DNA from: JAKZVK01 sp965248255
Lineage (GTDB): Bacteria > Acidobacteriota > Terriglobia > Bryobacterales > UBA6623
Length of the DNA stretch: 64,000 bases
Direction: 5' to 3'
NCBI GenBank assembly: GCA_965248255.1
Contig: CBDFIW010000004.1
Location: forward strand, 372,001 to 436,000
In this document: in pieces, positions 8,956 to 18,278 of the stretch
Layout: every line of letters begins with the position of its first letter
How positions within the stretch are numbered: the first letter of the stretch is position 1
The notes under the pieces: generated by a model
Databases searched by the model: none
The model's input: only the letters and a program-made list of their open reading frames with translations
What the model was told of the DNA's origin: nothing
Translations under genes and position numbers: made by a program

Positions 8956-9572
8956 CTCGTGGTGGCGCCCGTCGGACAAGAGCTGACCATCCAGCAGGAG
9001 GCGGATCTGCTCATCATCTCTGGCTAGTGCTTCGCTGTTCCGGAAACGCCTTCAGGCTCACTGAGGAAGTACTCCCCCCCTCGCATGATCTCTCGTAAAC
9101 CAGGATTTCCGTTTTGGCGGTCCCGGCACTGGTAGGGTAACCGAGCCCCAGATCCGATGCAAACATCTTCGGACTGCTTTCACTTTCGATGCTCCCTTCA
9201 GCGGCGGCACGGCCTCCAGACATCCCACCCGACCAAATCCACCCTTGTCGGCATCGGTTGATCCAGCGACCTGAATCACTTGGATCAGCGCTCCGCCGTC
9301 AGTGGGGATCTAGCGCCTCCAGGGGTCCGGACTCACTTCCGCGCCCCATCGTCGGAAGCCGCCATGGGGTGTTGGCGAGCGTGTCTAAAGACCTGGCTCT
9401 ATCGTTTGGTGCGGATCGTTCTTGAGCCGTCGAACCCCAATTGGCGGAAATTGGATTGAATCGTCTTCAACGGGAGTTTCCCTTTCTGATTCCCGTCTGT
9501 CCTCCGACCTCAGAACTACGAGTCACTTCAGTGGGTCGGCGGAGCCGTGCCGCGACTGCCACTCGATCAGGC
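8956..9572. other. Intergenic, about 620 bp, nothing recognised
   Basis: No gene is supported here. Short open frames on both strands have no recognisable domain. This gap separates the MDR gene from the antiporter, both on the minus strand. Confidence 0.5.
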
Positions 9573-11222
9573 TCAGGCTGAATCGTTGGGCTTGGCCGAT
9601 CGTGAGCCAAGCGTGCCCAAAACGGAGAATCCAATAGACTCGCCGACAAGAGCCTCTTCATCGATAACGGAATTGGCTCCGGCGCCGATCAACGCCGGCG
9701 CATGCCGGTGGTAGCGCGCCCGCGCGACGATCGGCACGTGCGGTGCCAAGCGCTTTGCCTGACGAATGATGATCTGGGAAGTCCGCGGGTCGGGAATGGT
9801 GACGACAAGACCGAGCGCGCGGTCTAAACCGAAGTGCTCGAGAACCTCCGCTTGGGTAGCGTCGCCGACCTCGATTGGGATCGTGGTCCGACATGCTTGA
9901 ACCGTTTTCCAGTTGAGCTCAAGTACCAGGTAGGGGATATGGGCAGCTTGTAGAGCCTCTGTTGCCTCCCGGCCGGCGGGTCCGTAACCGACGATGATTA
10001 CGGCGTCTTCCCCTTCATGCGAGGGCCTTACTCGCTTTCTCTCCCACTGATCCGTGACGCCCCGGACCAGCTCTTCGAGACGGGAGGCGAGCGAGATCAG
10101 GTAAGGTGTGGCCACCAGTGTCAACACCGAGGAAGCCGCCAGCAACTCAAACGTCGGGCGTGCGATGACATTTTCATTCAGCCCGAGATCCAGTAAGACG
10201 AACGAAAACTCTCCGGTCTGGGCAAGCGTGATGCCTGTTGCGGCCGCGCTGCGAAAGCCCTGTCGAAAAGCCATCACGATGCCTGTAACAACCGCAGCCT
10301 TCAGTACGAGAGTCGCTGCTGCGAGCAGCACCACGTGGAGGAATCCCGGGCCCAGCGGCAGACTGACTGCCAGGCCGATCGACGCAAAAAAGAGGGTTAC
10401 AAGAATGGCTCGCAAGGGTCCAAGGTCGGCTCGAATTTGAACCGCAAAGGGGGATTCCGCGAGCAACAGTCCCCCGATAAAGGCGCCGAGGATCGGCGAT
10501 AGGCCGAGGGCGTGTGACAACCAGGCCGTGCCGAGCGCAACGAAGACAGCGAGAACCACCGGGAGATCGCGGTTCCGGAGAGCCGAAACCCCTTGAAACA
10601 TGCCCGGCAGGATGTAGCGAACCACCACATAGGAAACAAGCATAAAAAGCAGCGCCAAACCGACGTTTCTGAGCAGTTCACCGAGAGCCTCCGCGCCACC
10701 CCTGCCTTTACCGGCCGCCATGATCGCTAGGCCCAGCGGGATGACCGCAAGGTCCTGCAGAAGAAGAATGCCGAGTGCGTTGCGACCGTGGCGGCTCTCC
10801 AACTCGGCACGGTCGACCAGCACCCGCATCACGACGGCCGTGCTGCTGACCGAAATGGCGGCTCCGACCGCCAAGGCCTCGGGGAGACCCAATCCCAGCA
10901 GGGAAGACGCGGCGCCTGCCAAGGCCCCTGTGAGAACCAACTGAGCGGTTCCCCCGAGCCACGCCACCGCTCCAAGTTGCCGCAAGCGGGTGAGCGAAAA
11001 CTCCAAGCCAATGGCAAAAAGCAGCAGAGCGACTCCGAGCTCGGAAACAGCCTGGATCTCCGAGATTCCCTGAACGAAGGCGAAGCCGGAGGGCCCCAGC
11101 AACACTCCCGTTATCAAGTAGCCGACGATCGCGTTTTGGCGAAGTCGCTCCGCCAGGCCGCCGACCATCAAGGCCGCGCCCAGCAAGACAACGACGTCGA
11201 GAATTATGATCCAGGGGCTCAT
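9573..11222 (-). CDS. CPA2-family K+/H+ antiporter with TrkA-N domain
   Basis: An inner-membrane monovalent cation:proton antiporter of about 549 residues. I chose the ATG at 11222 (MSPWIIILDVVVLLGAALM); the frame runs upstream without family sequence. The first ~380 residues hold about 12 hydrophobic helices including GYLITGVLLGPSG and FAIGLEFSLTRLRQLG. A cytosolic TrkA-N/RCK nucleotide-binding domain follows (VIIVGYGPAGREATEALQAA, then VGDATQAEVLEHFGLDRALG). It is intact, unlike the KefB-like fragment near 7.4 kb. It is likely a KefB/YbaL-like efflux system for K+ or pH homeostasis. The gene is followed by about 600 bp with no gene. Confidence 0.88.
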   Translation of the reverse strand: MSPWIIILDVVVLLGAALMVGGLAERLRQNAIVGYLITGVLLGPSGFAFVQGISEIQAVSELGVALLLFAIGLEFSLTRLRQLGAVAWLGGTAQLVLTGALAGAASSLLGLGLPEALAVGAAISVSSTAVVMRVLVDRAELESRHGRNALGILLLQDLAVIPLGLAIMAAGKGRGGAEALGELLRNVGLALLFMLVSYVVVRYILPGMFQGVSALRNRDLPVVLAVFVALGTAWLSHALGLSPILGAFIGGLLLAESPFAVQIRADLGPLRAILVTLFFASIGLAVSLPLGPGFLHVVLLAAATLVLKAAVVTGIVMAFRQGFRSAAATGITLAQTGEFSFVLLDLGLNENVIARPTFELLAASSVLTLVATPYLISLASRLEELVRGVTDQWERKRVRPSHEGEDAVIIVGYGPAGREATEALQAAHIPYLVLELNWKTVQACRTTIPIEVGDATQAEVLEHFGLDRALGLVVTIPDPRTSQIIIRQAKRLAPHVPIVARARYHRHAPALIGAGANSVIDEEALVGESIGFSVLGTLGSRSAKPNDSA

Positions 11223-11665
11223 CGCAAGGCAGCCGTCCGTGCAACGGCTGCACAGCCATCGTACCGGAACCAGAGACGCTTCCCGACAAGTCCGGTTCGC
11301 GGAAGTCACGGTCGCGGGCGGGATTCAAGCTGGGCTAAATCCTGCCTTGTCGTTAGCCTTTACCTATCTTGCTTGGAAGTCCCATACGCTCTCGGTGGCA
11401 CGTCCTGACGCAGCTAGAGCCGAGAGCGCGGTGTCCCACTGCCCTGAGGGCCAAGCCTTGTGCGTGCCACTCGTGAGATAGGTTTTAGCAGTCGCCGGTG
11501 TCTGAGAGCCCGAGCTGACCTTACGTCAGGAGCACCTTTTCGTTGCCGGGCGCGTGTTGCCAAGCTACGCTGGGTTAGGCGGACCTCGAGTGCAAGCGAG
11601 GCGTGAACGAACGCAGCCGTGAGTGCCGTCTGCAACGAACTGCAACGCATTCCAGGAGGACCCAG

Positions 11666-12775
11666 ATGCCGACAACCTACCGCGTGGGGGTGATCGGGGC
11701 TACCGGGAAGGGCAACTACGGCCACGGGCTCGATACGGCCTTCCTGGGCGTCCGGCAAGCCGAGGTCGTTGCCGTGGCCGACGAGAACCCCGAAGGTCTT
11801 CACAAGGCCGGCGAGCGGCTGGGAGTAAACCGTCTCTATCGCGACTTCCGACGGATGATCTCACAAGAACAGCTTCACATCGTGAGCATAGGGCCGCGCT
11901 GGGTGACCGACCGCGTCTCGATGGTCGAAGCCGCGGCTCGGGCTGGCTGCCACATCTATTGCGAGAAGCCGTTCGCGGCCGGCCTGGCCGATGCGGACGC
12001 CATGATCAACGCGTGCGGCAAGACCGGGGTCAAGATCGCCGTCGCCCATCAGTTCCGCGGCATGCCGCCGGTGCAAAAAGCCATCCGCGACGTCCAGTCA
12101 GGGAAGTACGGCAGGCTCCTGCGCCTGTACGCCCGACCCAAAGACGACCATCGCGGCGGCGGCGAAGAGTTGAGCGTACACGGCACGCATCTTTTCGACA
12201 TGATGATCGCCTTCGCCGGCCGCCCTCGTTGGGTCAGCGGTCATGTTGCCGTGGAAGGTCGAGACGCGACCCTCGAAGACAAACGCGAGGGCAACGAGCC
12301 GGTCGGTCCCATTGCTGGCGATTCGATCGACGCGGTATTCGGTTTCGAGAAAGGCGTGCGCGGCTTCTTCAACTCGACGGCCAACCTCGACCGGCCCGGC
12401 CGCGGCATCTACGGGCTGCGGATCGAGTGCGAGCGAGCGATTCTGCACATCCGGCGCTTGGGGGACGTCTACGTCTACCCTGCCCCCCTGGTCCTTCCCG
12501 AGCTACCCGACCTGACCTGGCAGAAGACTTGGATCGAGCACTGGCACTTTACGCCCGAGCACAAGCCAGCCGACTTGAGCGACTGGATTCATCGCGGCAA
12601 CCGCTACCTTGTAAGCGCGCTGATGCTCGCCATCGAGTACGACAGGGAACCCGTGGCCTCCGGCCAAGCGGCGCAGTACATCATGGAGATGATTCAGGGA
12701 GTCTACGCGTCCCACTTCGCCGAGGGCCGGCGCGTTTCGATTCCGCAGCAACAGCGCGCTCACCCGCTAGCGTGA
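11666..12775 (+). CDS. Gfo/Idh/MocA-family oxidoreductase
   Basis: A NAD(P)-dependent sugar-type oxidoreductase of about 369 residues. I chose the ATG at 11666 because an AGGAGGA sequence ends six bases before it. The Rossmann segment starts YRVGVIGATGKGNYG, the catalytic HIYCEKPFAAG Lys-containing motif is present, and GTHLFDMM supplies the conserved His region. The C-terminal half is the alpha/beta substrate-binding domain (IHRGNRYLVSALMLAIEYDR). No adjacent gene shows a sugar pathway, so the substrate is unassigned. It stands alone between the antiporter (divergent) and the convergent M56 gene. Confidence 0.88.
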   Translation: MPTTYRVGVIGATGKGNYGHGLDTAFLGVRQAEVVAVADENPEGLHKAGERLGVNRLYRDFRRMISQEQLHIVSIGPRWVTDRVSMVEAAARAGCHIYCEKPFAAGLADADAMINACGKTGVKIAVAHQFRGMPPVQKAIRDVQSGKYGRLLRLYARPKDDHRGGGEELSVHGTHLFDMMIAFAGRPRWVSGHVAVEGRDATLEDKREGNEPVGPIAGDSIDAVFGFEKGVRGFFNSTANLDRPGRGIYGLRIECERAILHIRRLGDVYVYPAPLVLPELPDLTWQKTWIEHWHFTPEHKPADLSDWIHRGNRYLVSALMLAIEYDREPVASGQAAQYIMEMIQGVYASHFAEGRRVSIPQQQRAHPLA

Positions 12776-12875
12776 GGCGGGAGTGTGCATCTTGGATCGG
12801 TGCTGAACGCGTAGGTGCGGGCTGGGGTCCCTGCGTGGTCAGCGGTTGGTCAGCGCGGGCTAACGCGCGCGGCCA

Positions 12876-12898
12876 CCGCGGACTTCCGTCCGCGGCTC
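12876..12898. repeat. Palindromic GAGCCGC-family repeat
   Basis: The stretch CCGCGGACTTCCGTCCGCGG, followed by CTC, has a self-complementary core. On the minus strand it starts GAGCCGCGGACGG. The same beginning, GAGCCGC, occurs in two copies at 27081-27102 and 27196-27218. It lies in the gap between the Gfo/Idh/MocA gene and the convergent M56 gene. Confidence 0.45.
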
Positions 12899-12934
12899 TG
12901 AATCGTGGGTCGAGGGATTGCGCTGAGCTAGCGG

Positions 12935-14851
12935 TCAGCGCCCACGCGCGCCCGAGGCCTTGAGCATGTCCACGATCTCGGTGCGGCCGTGTTCTTCCGC
13001 GGTCTCGAGGGCGGTGCCGCCGCGCGCAGTTTGCAAATTGGGTTCGGCACCGGAGGCTAGCAGTAACTGGACGGTCTCGCGATCACCTACGCCGGCGGCT
13101 CGCATGAGAGGTGTTCGGCCCAGCGTGTCCGTCACATTGATGTGGGCGCCGGCGGCGAGAAGCAGTTTCACGATCGGCGCGCCGCCGCTTATGGAGACCT
13201 GGGGCAGCGGTAGCCGTCCGACGTCGGCAGCCTTGTTGACCTCGGCGCCTTGGCCAATGAGGAATTCGGCGACATCCATCCTGCCGTGGCTGGCAGCGAG
13301 CGCCAACGCAGTGATGCCCTTCTCGAGGGCGTTCACGTCGGCGCCCTGCGCCATCGCGTTGCGCACGCCGTCCAGGTCGCCACGGCGGGCAGCATCATGA
13401 AGGTCACCCCACTCTTTCGAGAAATCGAGGACCACGTTGGCGAAAACGCCGTCCCAATAGCGCCACTTTTCCACTCCGGCGCGGGGGTGGACCTCGATCT
13501 CGTCCGGCGGCCCATAGATGACATAGATGCGCCCACGGTCCGTTTTCCATCCGGATCCTTCTTCACCCCAGCCCGCATTGGAGTATGCGATGCGGCGGTA
13601 ATGTTCACTGCGAAACTCGTTGTCGGGAGTGCTGGGGTTGGGGTCACGGTCACGCCAGAACTTCTCGATGAAGGCTTCGCGGTCGGCATCGTTGATCAGG
13701 GTGGCAAATTTCGTCTCTTCCGCCTCGTTAATGATGTAGACGACATCTTCGCTCAGCCACTTCTCCAAGCGGTCGAGCGTCTCGACCTGAGCGTTGGAAA
13801 CGGGAGCGACTCCCGCCACGAACGACATGGCCAAGGCGGCCAAGACTAACCCTGCGACCACGGGCCACCGGACCACTCTACGTTCCCGTACCTGTGTCAT
13901 CGACATGATGCGCTCCATTCGACTCTTCATACTTGACGCTGCCGCGTGCGAAACGCCGGCCGGGCTCGCCTCTACCGAAAAACGGCAGACCTTCAGCAAC
14001 CCAGTAACATAGGCCTCTCGATTCGTGGTCGCCTCGACAACCGACTCGTCGCAAGCCTCTTCCCGTGCCGCCAGCAGATGCCGGTCCAGCCACCACACCA
14101 GCGGATGAAACCACAGCGCGGCGCACAGCACCGCCTGAAAGTAGCCGACGAGGTTGTCCCAGCGCTTGGGGTGCTGCAGTTCGTGGGCCAGCACTGCGTC
14201 CAGCTCGGCGTCCGCGAGCTTCGCAGACATGGCCTCCGGCAAAGCAATCACCGGACGCCACACGCCCCAAACCCAGGGCTGTGCGACGTTCCCAGATAGG
14301 ATTAGCCTGACCGAGCGTCGAAGACGGATCGAGCGTCGGACTCGATCGAGCGCTTCGACTACCCTGGCGTCTCGGCACGGCTTCACATCTCCTAGACCGC
14401 GCACAAAGTGCCAATGGCGCCGCGCCCATCTCGACACGATCAGCAGCCCGCCTGAGATCCAGACGATGGAGAACAGGCACCAGGTCTCGGAGTGAGCTAC
14501 CCGAGGCACGGCCACGGGCGACGTAGCAGTCGCGACTTCAACGGGCGCGACACCACGCGCGATCGTGGCCAGCGGGACATACGCGATCTCGCCGATGTCC
14601 CGCGCCTGCCACCGCAAGGCCTCGGGCCGCAGCCCGGCATCGTCGACGAGTGTCGCCAGGAACGCCGCCGGCACAGCGAACTTCGCAAGAGCAACGAGCA
14701 GCACCGCGTACCGAGTTCGAGCGCCCGCGCGTCTGAGCAGAGCAACGAGGATGATTGCCAGCGCGGCAAACACGGTCGCTTGCCACAGGTGGTTGAGGAA
14801 CCACGGCCACCAAGCCGCTGACCATTGAGCCAAACCGGCGTGAAGGTTCAT
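12935..14851 (-). CDS. BlaR1-type M56 peptidase fused to GWxTD and ankyrin repeats
   Basis: A 638-residue membrane protein. The N-terminal ~320 residues are an M56 (BlaR1/MecR1-like) peptidase with several membrane helices and the zinc motif HELQH at residues 223-227. A further helix at about 331-350 precedes a periplasm-facing segment resembling a GWxTD domain (about residues 365-465, with GWKTDRG then IYVIYGPPDEIEVHP). The C-terminus (about 480-635) contains ankyrin repeats (DVNALEKGITALALAASHG, GADVN, GRTPLMRAAG). A BlaR1 C-terminal penicillin-binding domain is absent. It overlaps the upstream BlaI gene by four bases and probably works with it. The trigger signal is unknown. Confidence 0.85.
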   Translation of the reverse strand: MNLHAGLAQWSAAWWPWFLNHLWQATVFAALAIILVALLRRAGARTRYAVLLVALAKFAVPAAFLATLVDDAGLRPEALRWQARDIGEIAYVPLATIARGVAPVEVATATSPVAVPRVAHSETWCLFSIVWISGGLLIVSRWARRHWHFVRGLGDVKPCRDARVVEALDRVRRSIRLRRSVRLILSGNVAQPWVWGVWRPVIALPEAMSAKLADAELDAVLAHELQHPKRWDNLVGYFQAVLCAALWFHPLVWWLDRHLLAAREEACDESVVEATTNREAYVTGLLKVCRFSVEASPAGVSHAAASSMKSRMERIMSMTQVRERRVVRWPVVAGLVLAALAMSFVAGVAPVSNAQVETLDRLEKWLSEDVVYIINEAEETKFATLINDADREAFIEKFWRDRDPNPSTPDNEFRSEHYRRIAYSNAGWGEEGSGWKTDRGRIYVIYGPPDEIEVHPRAGVEKWRYWDGVFANVVLDFSKEWGDLHDAARRGDLDGVRNAMAQGADVNALEKGITALALAASHGRMDVAEFLIGQGAEVNKAADVGRLPLPQVSISGGAPIVKLLLAAGAHINVTDTLGRTPLMRAAGVGDRETVQLLLASGAEPNLQTARGGTALETAEEHGRTEIVDMLKASGARGR

Positions 14852-15279
14852 CGACGGTCTCCTTGCGGCTTCGCATCTACGTTCGGGGCTTTCGCCTTCG
14901 TGGATTCGAGTTCCTTGAGCCGATCTTCCACTTCCCGAACATCATCGAGCGTGAGCTTGCCCGAGTCCACCAAGTGAGCCATCAGCGGCCGCGCCGAGCC
15001 GCCGAGCAGCGCAAGCAACTCGTCGACCAGCCTGCGGTGGGTCGCTTGCCGCGTAATCGTCGGCTCGAAGATGTGGGCGTTGCCCACCTTCTTCACCCGC
15101 CGTACCGCGCCCTTCTCCTCCAAGCGATAGATCATCGTTTGGACGGTGGTGTAGGCCGGCCGCTTCCGTGACGGGAGGCTCTCGCACACCTCTCGAACGG
15201 ACGCCGCCCCCAGCTTCCACAACCGCTCCATGAGCTCCAACTCGTACCTGGTCAGCTTCGCCCGCTTTATTCGTGCCAC
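14848..15279 (-). CDS. BlaI/MecI-family transcriptional repressor
   Basis: A 143-residue winged-helix repressor. The N-terminal wHTH reads LTRYELELMERLWKLGAASV and ends with YTTVQTMIYRLEEKGAVRR, typical of BlaI/MecI/CopY. The C-terminal half has the dimerisation region (LVDELLALLGGSARPLMAHLVDSG). It is followed with a four-base overlap by the M56 gene, the classic BlaI-BlaR1 arrangement. In known systems the activated M56 protein leads to proteolysis of BlaI and derepression. A dyad lying inside its own promoter (15317-15334) supports autoregulation. Confidence 0.93.
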   Translation of the reverse strand: MARIKRAKLTRYELELMERLWKLGAASVREVCESLPSRKRPAYTTVQTMIYRLEEKGAVRRVKKVGNAHIFEPTITRQATHRRLVDELLALLGGSARPLMAHLVDSGKLTLDDVREVEDRLKELESTKAKAPNVDAKPQGDRR

Positions 15280-15313
15280 TCGGTCCCTGCCTTGTCTCCT
15301 ACGTCTTAGGTTG

Positions 15314-15342
15314 AATCTACTACAACACTAGTAGGGTGTCAA
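15314..15342 (-). promoter_or_regulatory. blaI promoter with overlapping BlaI-type operator
   Basis: On the minus strand TTGACA (15342-15337) is separated by 17 bases from TAGATT (15319-15314), a near-consensus sigma-70 promoter. A dyad with perfect arms CTACTA and TAGTAG around a 6-base centre (15317-15334) covers the spacer and runs into the -10 box. The arms resemble BlaI operators (TACTA/TAGTA half-sites). A bound repressor would block RNA polymerase at this promoter. The start codon of the repressor is about 35 bases further downstream. Confidence 0.75.
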
Positions 15343-15415
15343 GCGCCTTTTGCGCACAGCAGCCCATGGATGTACGATTTCGCACAGGCACGGGCCCGGC
15401 ATGGGCCACGGGGAC

Positions 15416-16045
15416 TTACGCGCGTGGTTCTGTGGCGGACAGAACCGACGAGGATCGAGGGACGTAGAGGGAGTGCTCTCGAATGTAACGCCCGACCGAC
15501 CCAGGCAAGACGCTGTCGCAGGCGTCACCGGAGCGGAGGCGCCGGCGAACCTCGGTCGAGGAGACCGGAACGTCCACCTCCGTCAGCCAGTGGACCGTGG
15601 CGTCGGCCGGCGACTGATCGCGGGCGAGGTCCACGCCGGGACGGCTCACCACGATGAACTCCGTCGCTCGCACCACCTCCTGCCATCGATGCCATGAGTC
15701 AATCTCCGCGAAAGCATCGCAGCCGAGGATGAAGAACAAACGGTCCCCGGGCCCGAGCTCGGACCTCGCTTGTCGGAGCGTGTCAAGGGAGTAATTCGGC
15801 GTCCCGTCGGAAGTGGGGGTCTCCAATCGAGATGGCTCGAAGCGGCTGTCGGCCTCGCACGCCAGGGCGGTCATGCGGTAGCGGTGTTCGTAGCCCGCTT
15901 CGGTACTCGTCAGCCGATGCGGCGGCCGGCCGGCGGGCACAAACAGAACCCGGTCGAGCGCCAGGGCGTCGGCGGCCTCACAGGCCACATCGACATGTCC
16001 TCGGTGCACCGGGTCGAAGGTGCCGCCGTAGAGGGCGATCTTCAC
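15416..16045 (-). CDS. nadD: Nicotinate-nucleotide adenylyltransferase
   Basis: The enzyme adenylates nicotinate mononucleotide to deamido-NAD in NAD biosynthesis. The 209-residue protein begins MKIALYGGTFDPVHRGH, the conserved nucleotidyltransferase (HxGH-type) motif, and ends with VPVSSTEVRRRLRSG, the SSTxxR motif. Length and order match bacterial NadD. The start overlaps the end of obgE by four bases, so the two are translationally coupled in one operon with the L21/L27 genes. The usual downstream partner rsfS is not present here. Confidence 0.95.
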   Translation of the reverse strand: MKIALYGGTFDPVHRGHVDVACEAADALALDRVLFVPAGRPPHRLTSTEAGYEHRYRMTALACEADSRFEPSRLETPTSDGTPNYSLDTLRQARSELGPGDRLFFILGCDAFAEIDSWHRWQEVVRATEFIVVSRPGVDLARDQSPADATVHWLTEVDVPVSSTEVRRRLRSGDACDSVLPGSVGRYIREHSLYVPRSSSVLSATEPRA

Positions 16046-17061
16046 GAGGCCACCGGGGTTTCACGAGCACTGCGCACACGGGCGCTCAGCACGTGTTTAA
16101 GCTCTCCGATGCCCTCACCGGTAACCGCCGAGATCGCGAAAAAGGGCACAGCGCGCTCGTCACAGAACGCTTCGAGCCGCTGCCACCGGCTGTTGTCCTG
16201 GGCGGCGTCGATCTTCGTGGCGATGACGACCATAGGCTTCCCGGCGAGGTCCTCGGAGAAATTGCGCAGTTCACCCGCGATCACCTCATAGTCGTCGATC
16301 GGATCACGCTCGTTGAAATCGCTTACGTCGATCAGATGAGCAAGAAGCCGCGTGCGCTCGATATGCCGCAGAAACCGGAGCCCGAGCCCGTGCCCTTCAT
16401 GCGCGCCTTCGATGATACCCGGGATGTCCGCGATCACGAAACTCTCGAACTCATCCGCTACGACGACGCCCAGGTGTGGCTCGAGGGTCGTGAAGGGGTA
16501 GTCGGCGATCTTAGGACGCGCAGCCGAAACGCGCGAGATCAATGTAGATTTACCGGCGTTGGGGAAACCGACCAAGCCAACGTCGGCCAGTAGTTTCAGT
16601 TCCAAACGCAGACGGCGCTCTGCGCCGGGTAAGCCCGGATCGGCACGGCGTGGTGCCTGATTGGTCGACGTCGCAAAACGGGCATTGCCACGGCCGCCGT
16701 GGCCCCCCTGCCCGGCGATCCATTCCTGACCGTATTCAATGAAGTCGAAGAGCTTCTCCCCCGTATCCGCATCATGGATTTGGGTGCCGACGGGCACCTC
16801 CAGGACCAAGTCGTCGCCGGACCGTCCCGTACGGTTGCTGCCTTCCCCGTGGCGTCCGCGCTGGGCTTTGTGTTCCCGCTGATAGCGGAAGTGGATGAGG
16901 GTGTTGTGCTGCTCGGAAGAGCGCAGGATGACGTGCCCGCCGCGTCCGCCATCGCCGCCGCTCGGTCCGCCGCGCGGCACGAACTTCTCTCGCCGGAACG
17001 CCATACAGCCGTTACCGCCGTCACCGGCCTTCACCTTGATGGTGACTTCATCGACAAACAC
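16042..17061 (-). CDS. obgE: GTPase Obg/CgtA
   Basis: A ribosome-associated GTPase of 339 residues. It begins MFVDEVTIKVKAGDGGNG, the glycine-rich Obg fold, with GGDGGRGGHV and GQGGHGGRGN further on. The G domain follows: GFPNAGKST (G1), ADIPGIIEGAHEG (G3) and TKID (G4). The end of the protein is short after the G domain, consistent with Obg forms lacking a long C-terminal extension. It sits in the standard order rplU-rpmA-obgE-nadD on the minus strand and is needed for large-subunit maturation and stress control. Confidence 0.97.
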   Translation of the reverse strand: MFVDEVTIKVKAGDGGNGCMAFRREKFVPRGGPSGGDGGRGGHVILRSSEQHNTLIHFRYQREHKAQRGRHGEGSNRTGRSGDDLVLEVPVGTQIHDADTGEKLFDFIEYGQEWIAGQGGHGGRGNARFATSTNQAPRRADPGLPGAERRLRLELKLLADVGLVGFPNAGKSTLISRVSAARPKIADYPFTTLEPHLGVVVADEFESFVIADIPGIIEGAHEGHGLGLRFLRHIERTRLLAHLIDVSDFNERDPIDDYEVIAGELRNFSEDLAGKPMVVIATKIDAAQDNSRWQRLEAFCDERAVPFFAISAVTGEGIGELKHVLSARVRSARETPVAS

Positions 17062-17153
17062 GGCAGGATCGGGCGGAACGCAATAGAGGCGGACACCGGT
17101 CCGCCTCTCAATCTTAAGTTGGATGTTCCACGCGGAGTCGCGGACGTACGGGG

Positions 17154-17414
17154 CTACGCCTCTTCGGGGCGGACGTGAATCACACGACCGAGGCGGCCGC
17201 GGTTGGCAAACTCTACCTTGCCACCGACCTTGGCGTACAACGTGTCGTCCTTGCCTCGGCCGACATTGTCGCCAGGACGAAAGCGCATACCGCGCTGCCG
17301 TACGAGAATCGAGCCACCTGTGACGAGTTGGCCGGCAAACCGCTTCACACCGAGCCGCTGCGCGTTCGAGTCGCGCCCGTTGCGGGAGCTGCCGAGTCCC
17401 TTCTTATGTGCCAT
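17154..17414 (-). CDS. rpmA: 50S ribosomal protein L27
   Basis: An 86-residue protein starting MAHKKGLGSSRNGRDSNAQR, the unmistakable L27 N-terminus that reaches the peptidyl transferase centre; no cleavable N-terminal extension is present. Motifs LGVKRFAGQLVTGGSILVRQ and GDNVGRGKDDTLYA follow. It lies about 40 bases after rplU and about 90 before obgE. Confidence 0.97.
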   Translation of the reverse strand: MAHKKGLGSSRNGRDSNAQRLGVKRFAGQLVTGGSILVRQRGMRFRPGDNVGRGKDDTLYAKVGGKVEFANRGRLGRVIHVRPEEA

Positions 17415-17453
17415 CGATGAATCCTTCTTTTACCAGCGGGTGATGACGCCCAT

Positions 17454-17765
17454 TCAGACCGCGATCTCGTCGATCTTGATCTCGGTATAGTCCTGCCGGT
17501 GACCGATCTTGCGGCGGTAGTGCTTTCTGCGTTTGAATTTGTAGACGATGATCTTGGGGCCACGGCCATGGGAGGTGATCGTGGCCTTCACTTTGACGGA
17601 GCCGACTTGTTCACCGGCCAGCAACTGTCCGTCGTCTTGTGACACTGCGACCACGCGGTCGAATTCGACGGCGGAGCCTACTTCGCCGTCCAACTTCTCC
17701 ACCCGCACCGCCTCGCCCGCAGAGACAGGGTATTGCTTTCCCCCTGTTTCAATGATGGCGTACAT
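17454..17765 (-). CDS. rplU: 50S ribosomal protein L21
   Basis: A 103-residue L21. The ATG at 17765 (MYAIIETGGKQYPVSAGE) is the family start; an in-frame ATG eight codons upstream is less likely. The C-terminus holds RRKHYRRKIGHRQDYTEIKI, typical for rRNA contact. It is the first gene of the rplU-rpmA-obgE-nadD operon. Upstream a short GC-rich inverted sequence around 17790-17810 might be a leader hairpin, but I cannot assign it to a known leader family. Confidence 0.97.
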   Translation of the reverse strand: MYAIIETGGKQYPVSAGEAVRVEKLDGEVGSAVEFDRVVAVSQDDGQLLAGEQVGSVKVKATITSHGRGPKIIVYKFKRRKHYRRKIGHRQDYTEIKIDEIAV

Positions 17766-18278
17766 GACCCGCTTCCTCGACACCCCCAACCGGTGGGTGC
17801 GACAACCTCAAGTATAGCGAAAACGGACGGCAGGATGCCCGCGAGGCGGTACCCTAATCCGTCCGTAGGCGATCGCAAGCCCCGGCAGGGGCGGGAGAGT
17901 GTACGTCCGGGTAGATGGGTAACAGAATAACCCAGGCACATGGGTAACACTTTTCTATGTTTCTCCAGGGCAAGGTCCTTTCTCTGCTGCCTCCCGCGAG
18001 CCGTGTTTGGGGCGTAACGCAGGGAGCCCGTAGGGCGACCGGAGTCACGTCCCAAACACTCGGCCGGCACTCGCGGCCGGGTGCCCGGCCCGCTCCGCCT
18101 CGCTCGCTGCAGGTGCTCCGGAGCACACGAGTCTGGCCTGGGCCTTTCGATTTCCAACGAGAATGATCGGCGGCCTGTTCGAGGAAGTTTGACTCGGTGC
18201 CCCGCCCCAGTCGCTCGAGATTTCGCCCGCCGATTCGGCAACCCCGCCTCGCACGTTCCTGCCACTGGGAAACGCCCT
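17766..18278. other. Intergenic, about 510 bp, with possible IS-end repeats
   Basis: No gene is supported. Near 17915-17955 the motif ATGGGTAACA occurs twice, about 33 bases apart, with an inverted GTTAC-like spacing between them. Repeats of this kind occur at the ends of some IS21- or IS481-type elements, so this may be a remnant, but no transposase frame remains. Downstream sequence is GC-rich and shows no domain. Confidence 0.35.

Noticed and set aside
17766..17815. A ribosomal L21 leader hairpin.
   Set aside because: Only a weak CACCC/GGGTG pairing is visible and I cannot match it to a known leader class.
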